Shown piece after piece: positions 1-8,607 of a DNA stretch of 49,709 nucleotides (position 1 is the first letter of the stretch; the number at the start of each line of letters is the position of its first letter). Under the pieces are notes generated by a model. The model did not search any database. It was not told the origin of the DNA and worked only from the letters and a program-made list of their open reading frames with translations. The stretch is taken from the NCBI RefSeq assembly GCF_042680125.1, contig NZ_JBHTNY010000052.1. One strand, written 5' to 3'. This stretch comes from Robinsoniella peoriensis (GTDB taxonomy: Bacteria; Bacillota; Clostridia; Lachnospirales; Lachnospiraceae). The position numbers were made by a program, and so were the translations under genes.

Positions 1-135
1 ATGATACCACCTGGAAACCGATCTGTCAACACTTATTTTGTAATTTTTTCATATTTTTTGCACAATTGATTCAATTTCTATTTATTAGCTTCCCTTTATT
101 ACCTTATATCCCACTTTTCTAAAAACCAAGAAATC

Positions 136-200
136 CTAGAGCGTTTAAAATCGCTTTCTGACAACTGTGCGTCACACATTATGGAGAATTGGTTCTAAAA
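136..200 (+). repeat. Truncated copy of the CTAG-bounded 166-bp inverted-repeat element
   Basis: Starting at CTAGAGC, the stretch matches the left end of the full elements at 22846-23011 and 42932-43098 (core GCTTTCTGACA then CTGTGCGTCACAC). The match fades after about 50 bases, and another CTAG at 204 begins the next repeat. No right terminus is visible, so I read it as a degraded or truncated copy. Confidence 0.6.
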
Positions 201-203
201 TTA

Positions 204-857
204 CTAGAGCGAACAGTTTCTTGAATTTGGGTTTAGCTGAGGCATGGCGCTTTGTAGATGTAGGTAGTGTACGGAAAGCTGGTTTTCTCAGCATGATGGG
301 ATCCTGGGGTTGTGGCATGCCGGACGCGATTGGAGTAAAGCAACTGATCTTGAGGACGGAATTTGTTTTTCATTCTGTCTGTAATCAGAAAAAGGAGCAA
401 ACTTCCATCTTCTTTTACGCAAACAGCCGAAACATAGCGCAGCATCCAAAAAAGAACAGCCTGCCACAGCCCAGGGGTTCCAACCTGCTGAGAAAACCAG
501 CTTTGTATCAACGAATGCTATCTCGGAAAGATGGGTGCGGGAAACTGGTATGGGCATAGGAAGCGTAGAGCTGAGCTGAGTATTTACTTACCTTTTCGAA
601 GTGTTTTTTGGCGGACAGTATTCGACTGGCTCCCATCGGATACTAAGCGGGTACTGAACCGAGAAATGCATCAGGATTTCTCGGTGAATACCCGCGTGCC
701 GCCAAAAAGCGCTTCGGAAAGGTTAGAAAATACCAGTTCTGTGGCCAGCTGACGGAGCCCATGCCAGTTTCCCACACCCATCTTTCCGTACACTACCTAC
801 ATCCACAAAGCGTCATTAATCAGCTAAACCAATTTAAGATGAAATTGTTCGCTGTAG
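204..857. repeat. Large palindromic repeat element with a nested insertion
   Basis: The left arm (204-274, continuing at 524-650) is the imperfect reverse complement of the right arm (about 660-857); shared blocks include TTTGTAGATGTAGGTAGTGT with TACGGAAAG, GATGGGTGNGGGAAACTGG, and TTTTTGGCGG near the centre. The left arm is interrupted by a 240-bp insertion (275-523). Related left ends occur at 25883-25975 and 49575-49709, and the central hairpin recurs at 16337-16418. No credible ORF lies inside. It accounts for most of the gene-free first kilobase. It looks like a non-autonomous mobile or MITE-like palindrome; the family is not one I can name. Confidence 0.7.
275..504. repeat. Nested inverted-repeat element inside the larger palindrome
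   Basis: The outer arms AAAGCTGGTTTTCTCAGC (from 275) and GCTGAGAAAACCAGCTTT (to 504) are exact reverse complements, and the match continues inward to GTGGCA/TGCCAC (317 and 462). The 7-bp word CGGAAAG occurs on both sides (272-278 and 524-530), compatible with a target duplication. It splits a block of the host palindrome that is continuous in the other arm, so it inserted later. Confidence 0.65.
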
Positions 858-867
858 TACTAGAACC

Positions 868-1001
868 TTGACATAGTTAATTGTTGCTTTTACAGAACAT
901 ATTCCCTGCAAAATGTAATGCACAATATCAGTAATCAATATTCAGACAGGTGATAGAAATTAAAAACCCATGTAAAAGCTAAACTTTATACTTACATATC
1001 T
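868..1001. other. AT-rich intergenic, nothing recognised
   Basis: Between the palindromic element and the end of the MerR gene I see no ORF, RNA structure or clear terminator. Confidence 0.5.
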
Positions 1002-1874
1002 TTATACTCCGTAATAATACTGGATTGCCTGCGCGATGTATTTGGCAATTCCTTTCCCGTACTGAGCATCGGTCGCTTCCGCCAGATTTTCTCCCTTGGA
1101 ATACTCTTTCGCTAAATCGAGAAGAATTGATCTGGCATTATCTAACTTAAACAAAATCTTGTATACTTCTGCAAGTTTTGCTACCGCTTCTTGTTCCTGG
1201 TCTATATTCCCTGTTTCTCTTGCCATCGAAAATTGTCTATAGATCTCATCATTATTATTTTGCTGAGGTACAAAATCTTCTTTCTTTCCTGTAGACTGTA
1301 ATGCAGCCTCTACTGCTTTTTCTTTACTTCCATACCATTTGATCAAATCTGCCATAGTATATTCATTTTCAAGGCTATCTTGCAGTTGTTCACGCATTTT
1401 TTCTACACTGCCAAATTTTTTAATTTGTAGTAAAAAATCTTCCCTAGACATGCATTCCAGCATGTGGTCTAAAATTTTTTCTATATCACTATCATTGAAT
1501 GCTTCAAAACTCATTGTATTAACCCCTTTCATCACATCCGTTATCAGTTCAATAATCCCGTTTAGACTATTTCGCTTCTTTTCCAGCAAATTTTTTTGCG
1601 TTAATAGTACCTGTTCTTTATTAAATCCGGGATTCTCCATGATTTCCTTTATATCAGCCAATGGTACTTCTATTTCCCTGAAGAACATAATCTGCTGCAA
1701 TTTTTCTAATGCTTTGTTATCATAAAGACGATAACCTGCTTCCGTTAATTGTGTAGGCTTTAACAACCCTATTTCATCATAATACCTGAGCGTTCTGATA
1801 CTAATCCCTGTTATTTCTGACACATCTTTTACTGTTTTCATTTTTATTTCTTTATCATTATAATTTTCTTTCAC
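1002..1874 (-). CDS. MerR-family transcriptional regulator with long effector domain
   Basis: DNA-binding regulator of the MerR family. About residues 11-80 after the chosen start hold the winged helix (TVKDVSEITGISIRTLRYYD, then GLLKPTQ and YRLYDNKALEKLQQI), followed by a coiled-coil dimerisation helix and a roughly 170-residue C-terminal domain of helical character ending AKYIAQAIQYYYGV. That size suggests a TipA-like multidrug-sensing type, but I cannot confirm a TipAS fold. I chose a GTG start at 1874 because AAGGAGG sits 5 bases before it; the ATG at 1841 has no site. The promoter has the 19-bp spacer typical of MerR targets, which suggests autoregulation. No target transporter is adjacent. 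About 290 residues. Confidence 0.85.
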   Translation of the reverse strand: MKENYNDKEIKMKTVKDVSEITGISIRTLRYYDEIGLLKPTQLTEAGYRLYDNKALEKLQQIMFFREIEVPLADIKEIMENPGFNKEQVLLTQKNLLEKKRNSLNGIIELITDVMKGVNTMSFEAFNDSDIEKILDHMLECMSREDFLLQIKKFGSVEKMREQLQDSLENEYTMADLIKWYGSKEKAVEAALQSTGKKEDFVPQQNNNDEIYRQFSMARETGNIDQEQEAVAKLAEVYKILFKLDNARSILLDLAKEYSKGENLAEATDAQYGKGIAKYIAQAIQYYYGV

Positions 1875-1894
1875 CCTTACCTCCTTTCGAACTA

Positions 1895-1925
1895 ATCGTA
1901 AACCATTACGCCACGAGAGTGTCAA
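1895..1925 (-). promoter_or_regulatory. MerR-type promoter, 19-bp spacer
   Basis: On the minus strand TTGACA (1920-1925) and TACGAT (1895-1900) are separated by exactly 19 bases, the lengthened spacer activated by MerR proteins through DNA distortion. It lies 21 bases upstream of the GTG start of the MerR gene. An imperfect dyad occupies the spacer. Confidence 0.6.
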
Positions 1926-2009
1926 CATCTTATTTTTTAACGTATATCTGAGTATTTGTTAAAATTAGTCTTAAAATTAAAAAACACTCTTCTTCCGCGC
2001 CGAACGATA

Positions 2010-2055
2010 AAAAATAAGGACATAGCAGTTTATTTCCTTTAACTGCCACATCCTT
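2010..2055 (-). terminator. Intrinsic terminator after radA
   Basis: Minus-strand stem AAGGATGTGGCAGTT / AACTGCTATGTCCTT: 15 pairs including three G-U wobbles (the asymmetry shows it is made for the minus-strand RNA), 10-base loop, followed by a T-rich run. Confidence 0.85.
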
Positions 2056-2112
2056 AAGTAATGATGCTATTATCTATTTTGTTATGAAGACCAATCACTG
2101 GATGACTATTTA

Positions 2113-3471
2113 CTAAATACAATTAACCGCATCTTTTACCGTCTGTACTCCAACAATGCGTATTCCTTTAATTTTTTCAACAGATTTTAGTGAAACCTTA
2201 GGCATAATTACTGTCTCAAATCCAAGTTTCTTGGCTTCCTGCACTCTTTGTTCAGGCATATTGACAGCCCTCACCTCGCCGCTCAATCCTACTTCCCCGA
2301 AAACAATTGTCTTCTCATCAATTGCCCGATCTTTATAACTGGATACAACTGCCATGATAATTCCAATGTCAATTGCTGGTTCATTCATTTTGATTCCACC
2401 CGCAATATTAACATAGGCATCGCATGCCGAGAGGTGCAAGCCAAGCCTTTTCTCTAATACAGCCATTAATAAATTCACCCTGTTATAATCAGTTCCTGCT
2501 GCAGTTCTCCTGGGAATAGCCAAATTGCTCTGACATACCAGTGCCTGTATCTCTATTAATATCGGTCGTGTTCCTTCCATAGAACATGCCACAATCGAAC
2601 CGGATGCACCTTCCGGTTTACCATTTAGCATAAACTCCGATGGATTTGCTACTTCCACCAATCCAATATCCCTCATCTCGAATACCCCGATTTCATTTGT
2701 GGATCCGAACCGGTTCTTTACCCCTCTAAGGATTCGATACGCGGCATGGCGGTCACCTTCAAAATATAATACGGTATCCACCATATGCTCCAGTACTCTG
2801 GGTCCGGCCACTACACCTTCTTTGGTAACGTGTCCAACCAAGAATATAGAAATCCCAAGCCCTTTTGCTATTTGCATAAAAACATTCGTAGACTCTCTTA
2901 CCTGAGAAACACTTCCCGGTGCGGAACTCACCTCATCACGATACATAGTCTGGATCGAGTCTATTACAACAACCTCCGGATTTACTTTTTTGATTACTTC
3001 CTGAATAATTTCCAGGTTTGTTTCACACAAAATGAGAAGAGAATCTTTAAATTCTCCAATCCGGCTGGCTCTTAGTTTAATCTGCTGTAAAGATTCTTCC
3101 CCGGATATATATAATACTTTGACCGCCTTATCCGTCAGGTTCTTGCACACCTGAAGCAGTAATGTTGACTTTCCAATTCCCGGATCTCCTCCGACCAAAA
3201 TCAAAGACCCTTGTACCAGCCCTCCCCCCAGCACTCTGTCAAGCTCCATGATTCCAGTCTGCATCCGGTCAGTTTCTTTCATCTGTATACTGGTAAGTTT
3301 CATTGGTTCTATCTCATTTGCCTTTTTTACCGCCTTCACGGAAGAAGTCTTTTGAATCACCTCTTCTGTAAATGTATTCCATTCTTTACAGGCGGGACAT
3401 TGGCCTGACCATTTACTGGATTCATGCCCACAGTTCTGACAAAAAAATACGGTCGTTTTTCCTTTAGCCAT
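2113..3471 (-). CDS. radA: DNA repair protein RadA (Sms)
   Basis: RecA-like ATPase acting in recombination, where the family promotes branch migration or helicase activity at D-loops. From the N-terminus: a four-cysteine zinc finger (CQNCGHESSKWSGQCPAC), Walker A GGDPGIGKST near residue 95, Walker B VVVIDSIQTM, the RadA-specific KNRFG motif, and a C-terminal Lon-protease-like domain (AGGIKMNEPAIDIGIIMAV). Length 452 is normal. The ATG at 3471 is preceded by AAAGGAGG; the reading frame stays open upstream but has no better site. Downstream of clpC and a small conserved gene, matching the common clpC-radA order of Firmicutes; followed by a terminator. Confidence 0.97.
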   Translation of the reverse strand: MAKGKTTVFFCQNCGHESSKWSGQCPACKEWNTFTEEVIQKTSSVKAVKKANEIEPMKLTSIQMKETDRMQTGIMELDRVLGGGLVQGSLILVGGDPGIGKSTLLLQVCKNLTDKAVKVLYISGEESLQQIKLRASRIGEFKDSLLILCETNLEIIQEVIKKVNPEVVVIDSIQTMYRDEVSSAPGSVSQVRESTNVFMQIAKGLGISIFLVGHVTKEGVVAGPRVLEHMVDTVLYFEGDRHAAYRILRGVKNRFGSTNEIGVFEMRDIGLVEVANPSEFMLNGKPEGASGSIVACSMEGTRPILIEIQALVCQSNLAIPRRTAAGTDYNRVNLLMAVLEKRLGLHLSACDAYVNIAGGIKMNEPAIDIGIIMAVVSSYKDRAIDEKTIVFGEVGLSGEVRAVNMPEQRVQEAKKLGFETVIMPKVSLKSVEKIKGIRIVGVQTVKDAVNCI

Positions 3472-3613
3472 AAATTCCTCCTTTAATAATTCTTTTCTAT
3501 TCGCAAGAAGTCCGGCATCTTCACAGTATTTGTGAAAAGTCCGGACTTCCATTTTACTTTATTTACAAAGCCTTAATACGTCAACGTACCAGAACGTGTT
3601 TAAAAAACAGGTT

Positions 3614-4027
3614 CTAAGCTCTCAAGATTTTAACAAAAGCTTTATCAGTATTATCCAATTCTACGCTTAAAGAAAGCTTACCGCCCAGATTTGTCTGCAT
3701 CTTTCCGGCATTCTCGTCATCAATAAAGATTTCGTAAGCAGTATCTTCCTCCAGTTCAACTGTGATCTGTGCATCTGTTGGTCCCTCTACTTCAAAACTG
3801 ACCCCATTTGCATCTGCTGAAAGATGATTTACGGTAGTTCCGGGAACTGATTCATATACGAACATTCCATTTCTTTCTAACTTGGTGATTTCTTTAAATG
3901 TTTTTACCTTGTACAAGTCTCCATTATATTCAAAATCAGAAAGCTTTGATTTCTGGTCCAATTCATAATTCCCGAAACTAATTGTTCCGTCATCTTCTGT
4001 ACGTATTAATTCTTTTACAACTGACAT
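3614..4027 (-). CDS. Conserved Lachnospiraceae small protein, function unknown
   Basis: A 137-residue acidic protein without signal peptide, membrane segment or catalytic motif. It appears to consist of beta strands (EYNGDLYKVKTFKEITKLERN, FVYESVPGTTVNHL) ending in a repeat-like beta domain (AYEIFIDDENAGKMQTNLGG, then KLSLSVEL). From memory, close relatives are common in Lachnospiraceae and are sometimes labelled endosialidase; nothing here supports that enzymatic label. The ATG has GGAGGG about 7 bases upstream. It sits between clpC (130 bases away) and radA in the same direction, so it may share their transcript and a housekeeping or stress role. Confidence 0.8.
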   Translation of the reverse strand: MSVVKELIRTEDDGTISFGNYELDQKSKLSDFEYNGDLYKVKTFKEITKLERNGMFVYESVPGTTVNHLSADANGVSFEVEGPTDAQITVELEEDTAYEIFIDDENAGKMQTNLGGKLSLSVELDNTDKAFVKILRA

Positions 4028-4157
4028 TAGTATGCCCTCCTAGTATTTCGTTGATAGTTATCCTCTATTCTATTGTTCTTAAAATTTTATCATAAAACGG
4101 AGAAATATGCTAGTGATTTATTCATTCTTCATGAAAATTTAATGGGTGGCTTCCACT

Positions 4158-6611
4158 CTATTTTATATAAAATTTAATTTCTTTATTTGACAACCCAACG
4201 CTTACCGTATTCCCTGATTTCACTTTTCCTTCCAGGATTTCTTCTGCTAATGCATCTTCTATCTTATTTTGAATTGCCCGCTTTAATGGTCTTGCTCCAT
4301 ACTTATCATCAAATCCCTCTTCCGAAATAAAGCTCTTTACAGAATCCCGTACATTTAAAGTAATATTCATCTGTTCCTTGCATCGTATCGTAAATTCTTT
4401 CAGTAAAAGTCCAACAATGCTCTTTATATTTTCTTTGTTTAAAGAATGGAAAACTATAATTTCGTCAATACGGTTTAAGAATTCCGGCTTAAACATCCGG
4501 CGAACTTCTTCCATAACATTGCCCTTCATGACATTATAATTATGCTTCTCATCATCAACTGCGGCAAAACCCAGTTTTTTGGGAGAGATAATTGATTGTG
4601 CACCTGCATTGGAAGTCATAATCAGAATTGTATTTTTAAAATCTATCTTCCGCCCCTGCGCATCTGTTATATGCCCGTCGTCTAATACCTGAAGCAGGAT
4701 ATTAAACACATCCGGATGAGCCTTTTCAATTTCATCAAATAAGATGACCGAATAAGGGTTACGACGTACTTTTTCACTTAATTGCCCACCCTCTTCATAA
4801 CCTACATATCCCGGAGGAGAACCTACAAGTTTAGAAACGCTGTGTTTCTCCATGTATTCAGACATATCAACTCGAATCATAGCCTGTTCACTGCCAAAAA
4901 CAGTCTCTGCAACCGCTTTGGACAACTCAGTCTTACCTACACCGGTTGGTCCCAGAAATAAAAATGAACCGATTGGACGCTTGGGATCTTTTAATCCGAC
5001 TCTGCCTCTCTTGATGGCCTTGGCAACCGCTGTCACTGCTTCATCCTGTCCAATGACTCTTTGATGCAGTGTCTGTTCCAAGCGGAGCAGACGATGGGTT
5101 TCTTTTTCAGCCAGTTTTTGTACCGGAATCTTCGTCCACATAGATACTACTTCCGCAACATCAGGCTCTTCTACCATCAGCTGCTTAGCAGCATTTTTCT
5201 TTTCAATTCGATTACGCAGATTGGATAACTTCTTTTCTTTGGTCTCCTGTTCCTTCTTCAGTCTGGCTGCCTCATCAAAATCACCTTCTTTGATTGCCTC
5301 TTCCTTTTCCTGGGCAAGATCAAATACTTCATTTTGAAGTTCTTCCAGATTCGCAGGAACCTGATATCCCTTCAGCTGAACTTTGGATGCAGCTTCATCG
5401 ATCAGGTCTATGGCCTTATCCGGCAGAAATCTGTCGCTTATAAATCTCATAGAATACTTTACAGCTGATTCTATAGCATCATCTGTGATGATGACGCGAT
5501 GATGTTTCTCATAACTCGGACGCAGTCCTTTTAAAATCTCTATTGCTTCTTCCTCTGTTGGTTCCTCTACCGTAACCGGCTGAAATCTACGTTCAAGCGC
5601 AGGATCTTTCTCTATATACTTGCGATACTCCTCGATTGTTGTAGCACCGATTAGCTGTATCTCTCCTCTGGAAAGGGATGGTTTTAAAATATTAGAAGCA
5701 TCCATAGCGCCTTCTGCTCCCCCGGCTCCAATAATTGTATGGAGTTCATCTATGAAAAGAAGAACATCTTTGCAATCCATTACCTCTTTTATAACTTTTT
5801 TAATTCGTTCCTCAAATTCACCACGATACTTAGATCCTGCTACCATACTTGCCAGATCCAATGTTACAACACGCTTATCCTGAATAGTCCTGGGGACTGC
5901 TCCGGCGACAATTTTCTGCGCTAATCCCTCTGCAATGGCAGTTTTACCTACTCCGGGTTCTCCAATTAAGCAGGGATTATTCTTTGTACGTCTGCTCAGA
6001 ATCTGAATAATACGTTTTATTTCCTCTTCTCTTCCGATGACCGGATCCAGTTCTCCCTGACTTGCCTGTTCTGTCAGATCACGGCTGTACTGATCCAGCA
6101 TTGGTGTAGCAGAACTTTTCTGACGACCCTTGGACGCCTTAACTTCCTGCAGATAAGCCTTATAGGTTTCCTCATCCGCACCCATAATTCCCATGATTTC
6201 CATATACAGTTTCTGGAGCTGTATTCCCATGGTATGAAGCAATCGTGTTGCCACACATTCCACATCCCTTAATAAAGAAAGCAGGATATGTTCTGTTCCA
6301 ATTTCATCCATCTGAAAGAAAGACGCTTCTTTTTCACTGCTTTCTAAAACTGCCGATGCACGGGGTGTATATCCATCCGGATTAGCTAATGCAATACCGC
6401 CCTCCGGAGCAATCAGCTGTTCAATCAAAGCCAACAGCTGTTCTTCTTCTACACCGCCTTCTTCCAGCACAATATGTGCTGTACCTGTTTTTTCTCTTAA
6501 CAGTCCCAACAGTAAATGTTCTGAACCAATATAACTCTGTGCACATTCCTTCGCCGCCTGCTTAGCAAGCACTAATGCTGTCTGCGCACTATCTGTAAAT
6601 TCCTTATGCAT
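4158..6611 (-). CDS. clpC: Clp protease ATP-binding subunit ClpC
   Basis: Hexameric AAA+ unfoldase that feeds proteins to ClpP. Visible: two N-terminal Clp_N repeats (about 5-140), first AAA domain with Walker A GEPGVGKTA and Walker B LLFIDELHT, a UVR-containing middle segment (QEKEEAIKEGDFDEAARLKK, about 430-450) diagnostic of ClpC rather than ClpB, second AAA domain with GPTGVGKTE, and a ClpB_D2-small C-terminus. Length 817 is typical. AGGAGG precedes the ATG. Unlike Bacillus there is no ctsR-mcsA-mcsB set in front; a short GntR regulator ends 17 bases upstream and probably controls it. Confidence 0.96.
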   Translation of the reverse strand: MHKEFTDSAQTALVLAKQAAKECAQSYIGSEHLLLGLLREKTGTAHIVLEEGGVEEEQLLALIEQLIAPEGGIALANPDGYTPRASAVLESSEKEASFFQMDEIGTEHILLSLLRDVECVATRLLHTMGIQLQKLYMEIMGIMGADEETYKAYLQEVKASKGRQKSSATPMLDQYSRDLTEQASQGELDPVIGREEEIKRIIQILSRRTKNNPCLIGEPGVGKTAIAEGLAQKIVAGAVPRTIQDKRVVTLDLASMVAGSKYRGEFEERIKKVIKEVMDCKDVLLFIDELHTIIGAGGAEGAMDASNILKPSLSRGEIQLIGATTIEEYRKYIEKDPALERRFQPVTVEEPTEEEAIEILKGLRPSYEKHHRVIITDDAIESAVKYSMRFISDRFLPDKAIDLIDEAASKVQLKGYQVPANLEELQNEVFDLAQEKEEAIKEGDFDEAARLKKEQETKEKKLSNLRNRIEKKNAAKQLMVEEPDVAEVVSMWTKIPVQKLAEKETHRLLRLEQTLHQRVIGQDEAVTAVAKAIKRGRVGLKDPKRPIGSFLFLGPTGVGKTELSKAVAETVFGSEQAMIRVDMSEYMEKHSVSKLVGSPPGYVGYEEGGQLSEKVRRNPYSVILFDEIEKAHPDVFNILLQVLDDGHITDAQGRKIDFKNTILIMTSNAGAQSIISPKKLGFAAVDDEKHNYNVMKGNVMEEVRRMFKPEFLNRIDEIIVFHSLNKENIKSIVGLLLKEFTIRCKEQMNITLNVRDSVKSFISEEGFDDKYGARPLKRAIQNKIEDALAEEILEGKVKSGNTVSVGLSNKEIKFYIK

Positions 6612-6628
6612 AGATACTCCTCCTGCTA

Positions 6629-6997
6629 TTATTCATATTCTGCCAATATCTCGTCCACTAATGCGTGAACTTCCTGGCCTGTAATGCGTTTACATCTGCC
6701 TTTTGCAAGCAAAACACGTAAATTTTGTTTCATTTCTTCTAAAGCCTGCAATTTATCGATATCCAGAGATATAATTGCTCCTCTTCTTCTGTCAATCGTC
6801 ACAAATCCTTCTTGTTTTAATACCGCATATGCTTTATTCACTGTATGCATATTGATCCCGATATCCTCCGCCAGCTGTCTTACAGAAGGTAAAACATCAC
6901 CTTCCTGGATGCTGGAAGTAGCAATTCCCAATATGATCTGATTTCTAAGTTGAATATATAGTGCCTCTTCACTTTGAAAATCTATTTTTATCATCAT
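6629..6997 (-). CDS. Short GntR regulator (YtrA subfamily)
   Basis: 122-residue DNA-binding protein: GntR winged helix at about 10-75 (YIQLRNQIILGIATSSIQEG, then LPSVRQLAEDIGINMHTVNKAY, VTIDRRRGA) and only a short helical tail, the layout of the YtrA subfamily that dimerises without a ligand domain. The gene reads directly into clpC with 17 bases between, so the two are surely co-transcribed. A palindrome TGTTATA-N7-TATAACA overlaps the -10 of its promoter, fitting autorepression. Two consecutive ATG codons begin the frame; which one is used cannot be decided. Confidence 0.92.
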   Translation of the reverse strand: MMIKIDFQSEEALYIQLRNQIILGIATSSIQEGDVLPSVRQLAEDIGINMHTVNKAYAVLKQEGFVTIDRRRGAIISLDIDKLQALEEMKQNLRVLLAKGRCKRITGQEVHALVDEILAEYE

Positions 6998-7021
6998 AGT
7001 ATCACCCTTCTATCCTATGTT

Positions 7022-7060
7022 TGTTATATTTATAATATAACACCTGTCATTATATGTCAA
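7022..7060 (-). promoter_or_regulatory. gntR-clpC promoter with overlapping operator
   Basis: Minus-strand TTGACA (7055-7060), 17-base spacer, TATTAT (7032-7037). A perfect 7-bp inverted repeat TGTTATA / TATAACA with 7-base spacing (7022-7042) covers the -10 and start site; binding there would block transcription. Palindromes of this kind are usual for YtrA-type GntR proteins. Confidence 0.8.
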
Positions 7061-7098
7061 CCCAAATTAGCATTCCGGTATGGTGCAGCATTTTCTAT

Positions 7099-7148
7099 CT
7101 AAAAATAGAGAGATCCACTTTAGTATTCTTAAGTGACATCTCTCTATT
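7099..7148 (-). terminator. Intrinsic terminator after the cadherin-like gene
   Basis: AATAGAGAGAT (7104-7114) pairs perfectly with ATCTCTCTATT (7138-7148), with an inner CACTT/AAGTG extension. On the minus strand the stem is followed by TTTTTAG. It separates the purine block from gntR-clpC. Confidence 0.85.
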
Positions 7149-7181
7149 CCCATTTTAAAAACTAATATATTTAAACATATT

Positions 7182-8576
7182 TTATAAGTCGATCATGGTT
7201 ACATCTACTTCCGGCGGATTCTCATCTGCTGTCTGCTGAAAATTTGCCTGAGGATTGGAATTTTCTACCAGTGCCTTCTTTGGCGGTCTTTGCTTTTTTA
7301 CAGGCTGCTGTACATTTCCTGCATTCTGCTGGCCATTCCCCTGCTGTTTTGGCTGAACAGATGGCTTAGACTGCTTCTGTACCTTTGGCTGTGCCTGTGT
7401 TGCCTGATCCGGCGCATTAACCTGATTCTGTGGTTTCACCTGGCCTTGAGTTCTTGCCTGATTTTGAGGTCTTGACTGTTCTGGCTGTCTGGTCTGATTC
7501 TGCTGTTTAGGCTGACCCTGCTGCGGTCTTCCCTGAGCAGTCTTTTTACCCTGCACCCTTTTTTGTCCCTGGCTTCTCTCTCCTGCCGGCTGTTTCTGTT
7601 GATTTTGTGCATTACGCTGGTTATTTACAGGTTTCTGTACGGTACCGGCTGCCGCATTTCTATCCTGCTGTTCCGTAACTTTCTTTACTTTTTTTACTGC
7701 TTTTGGAGCCTGATTATTTGTTGGCTTCTCTTCCGCTTTTCTGGTAAGTACATCAGCTTTCACCTGAGCCTGTCCATTTCCAAAAACTTCTTCCGTGGTT
7801 TCCTGCACTTTTTCTAATGGCACTCCCGGAGCATCTGTACTTTCAGGCTGCATCTCCTGAACCGGGGCATAATAATAATCAGAACTCAGCGTCTTCTCTT
7901 TTCTTGCAAATTCATTTGTATTAAAATCCAAAGTATTTTCCGCTTCCCTTAAATCATCCTTCAGATCTTTATTCTTGAGCGCCAGATTAATAATTATAAA
8001 GAGTAAAATCACAGCAAATGCAATCATACCATATAATATTTTCATAGCCAGTTCCAGCTTCTGATTCACCTGATCCATCTGTGTATTTAACATTTTCACA
8101 GTATCATTCTGTACTGCCTCTGTCTGTGCTGTCTTTTTCTCAGTTGCCGGCTGTGATTCCGATGCTGCGGCCTGATTGGCTGCTGCTTCTGATTCTGCTT
8201 CTGTAGCTGCAGGTGCAGCTGCGTCGGCTGTTACATGAAGCGTATAAACTGCCTTACTCCCATCTTCAGCTGCAACAGTAATTGTTACGGTACCATTTCC
8301 ATTATCCAGCTGATTTCCATCAATTGATGCAATCTCTGCATTCACATCGGAAGGCTGCGGATCTAACGTCAATGATTTTGTTCCGGCCGGGACTTTCACT
8401 TCATATTCTGTTGTAGAATAATAAAATTCCGGTGAAACTTCTGCGTTTTCAATGCCAAGCGTCGCCAGAGAGTTATCCCCGGATGAGCTGGTAGCAAAAA
8501 CAGTCATGGAAGAAAGCCATAACATCAGCATTGCCAAAACAATCTGGTACTTCCATGTTCCTTTTAAAATCTTCAT
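7182..8576 (-). CDS. Membrane-anchored cadherin-like protein with Gln-rich cytosolic tail
   Basis: 464 residues of unknown function. Order: signal peptide (about 1-28, ending VFATSS); an extracytoplasmic cadherin-like beta-sandwich (about 35-115, typical YYSTTEYEVKVPAGTKSLTL and TVTITVAAEDGSKAVYTLHV); an Ala/Glu/Thr-rich linker; one membrane helix (about 180-200, ILYGMIAFAVILLFIIINLA); then some 260 residues of Gln/Asn/Pro/Lys-rich low-complexity sequence that should be cytosolic and disordered. The gene starts 31 bases after purD with its own AAAGGGG site, so it may be the last gene of the purine transcript. A link to purine synthesis is not evident; it could connect envelope and cytoplasm. 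Confidence 0.8.
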   Translation of the reverse strand: MKILKGTWKYQIVLAMLMLWLSSMTVFATSSSGDNSLATLGIENAEVSPEFYYSTTEYEVKVPAGTKSLTLDPQPSDVNAEIASIDGNQLDNGNGTVTITVAAEDGSKAVYTLHVTADAAAPAATEAESEAAANQAAASESQPATEKKTAQTEAVQNDTVKMLNTQMDQVNQKLELAMKILYGMIAFAVILLFIIINLALKNKDLKDDLREAENTLDFNTNEFARKEKTLSSDYYYAPVQEMQPESTDAPGVPLEKVQETTEEVFGNGQAQVKADVLTRKAEEKPTNNQAPKAVKKVKKVTEQQDRNAAAGTVQKPVNNQRNAQNQQKQPAGERSQGQKRVQGKKTAQGRPQQGQPKQQNQTRQPEQSRPQNQARTQGQVKPQNQVNAPDQATQAQPKVQKQSKPSVQPKQQGNGQQNAGNVQQPVKKQRPPKKALVENSNPQANFQQTADENPPEVDVTMIDL

Positions 8577-8607
8577 ACTTTACCCCTTTTCATTATTTTG
8601 GCAGGCA

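Noticed and set aside
167..752. Open frames in the first kilobase
   Set aside because: They run across palindrome arms, exist on both strands, have no ribosome sites and no protein-like composition.
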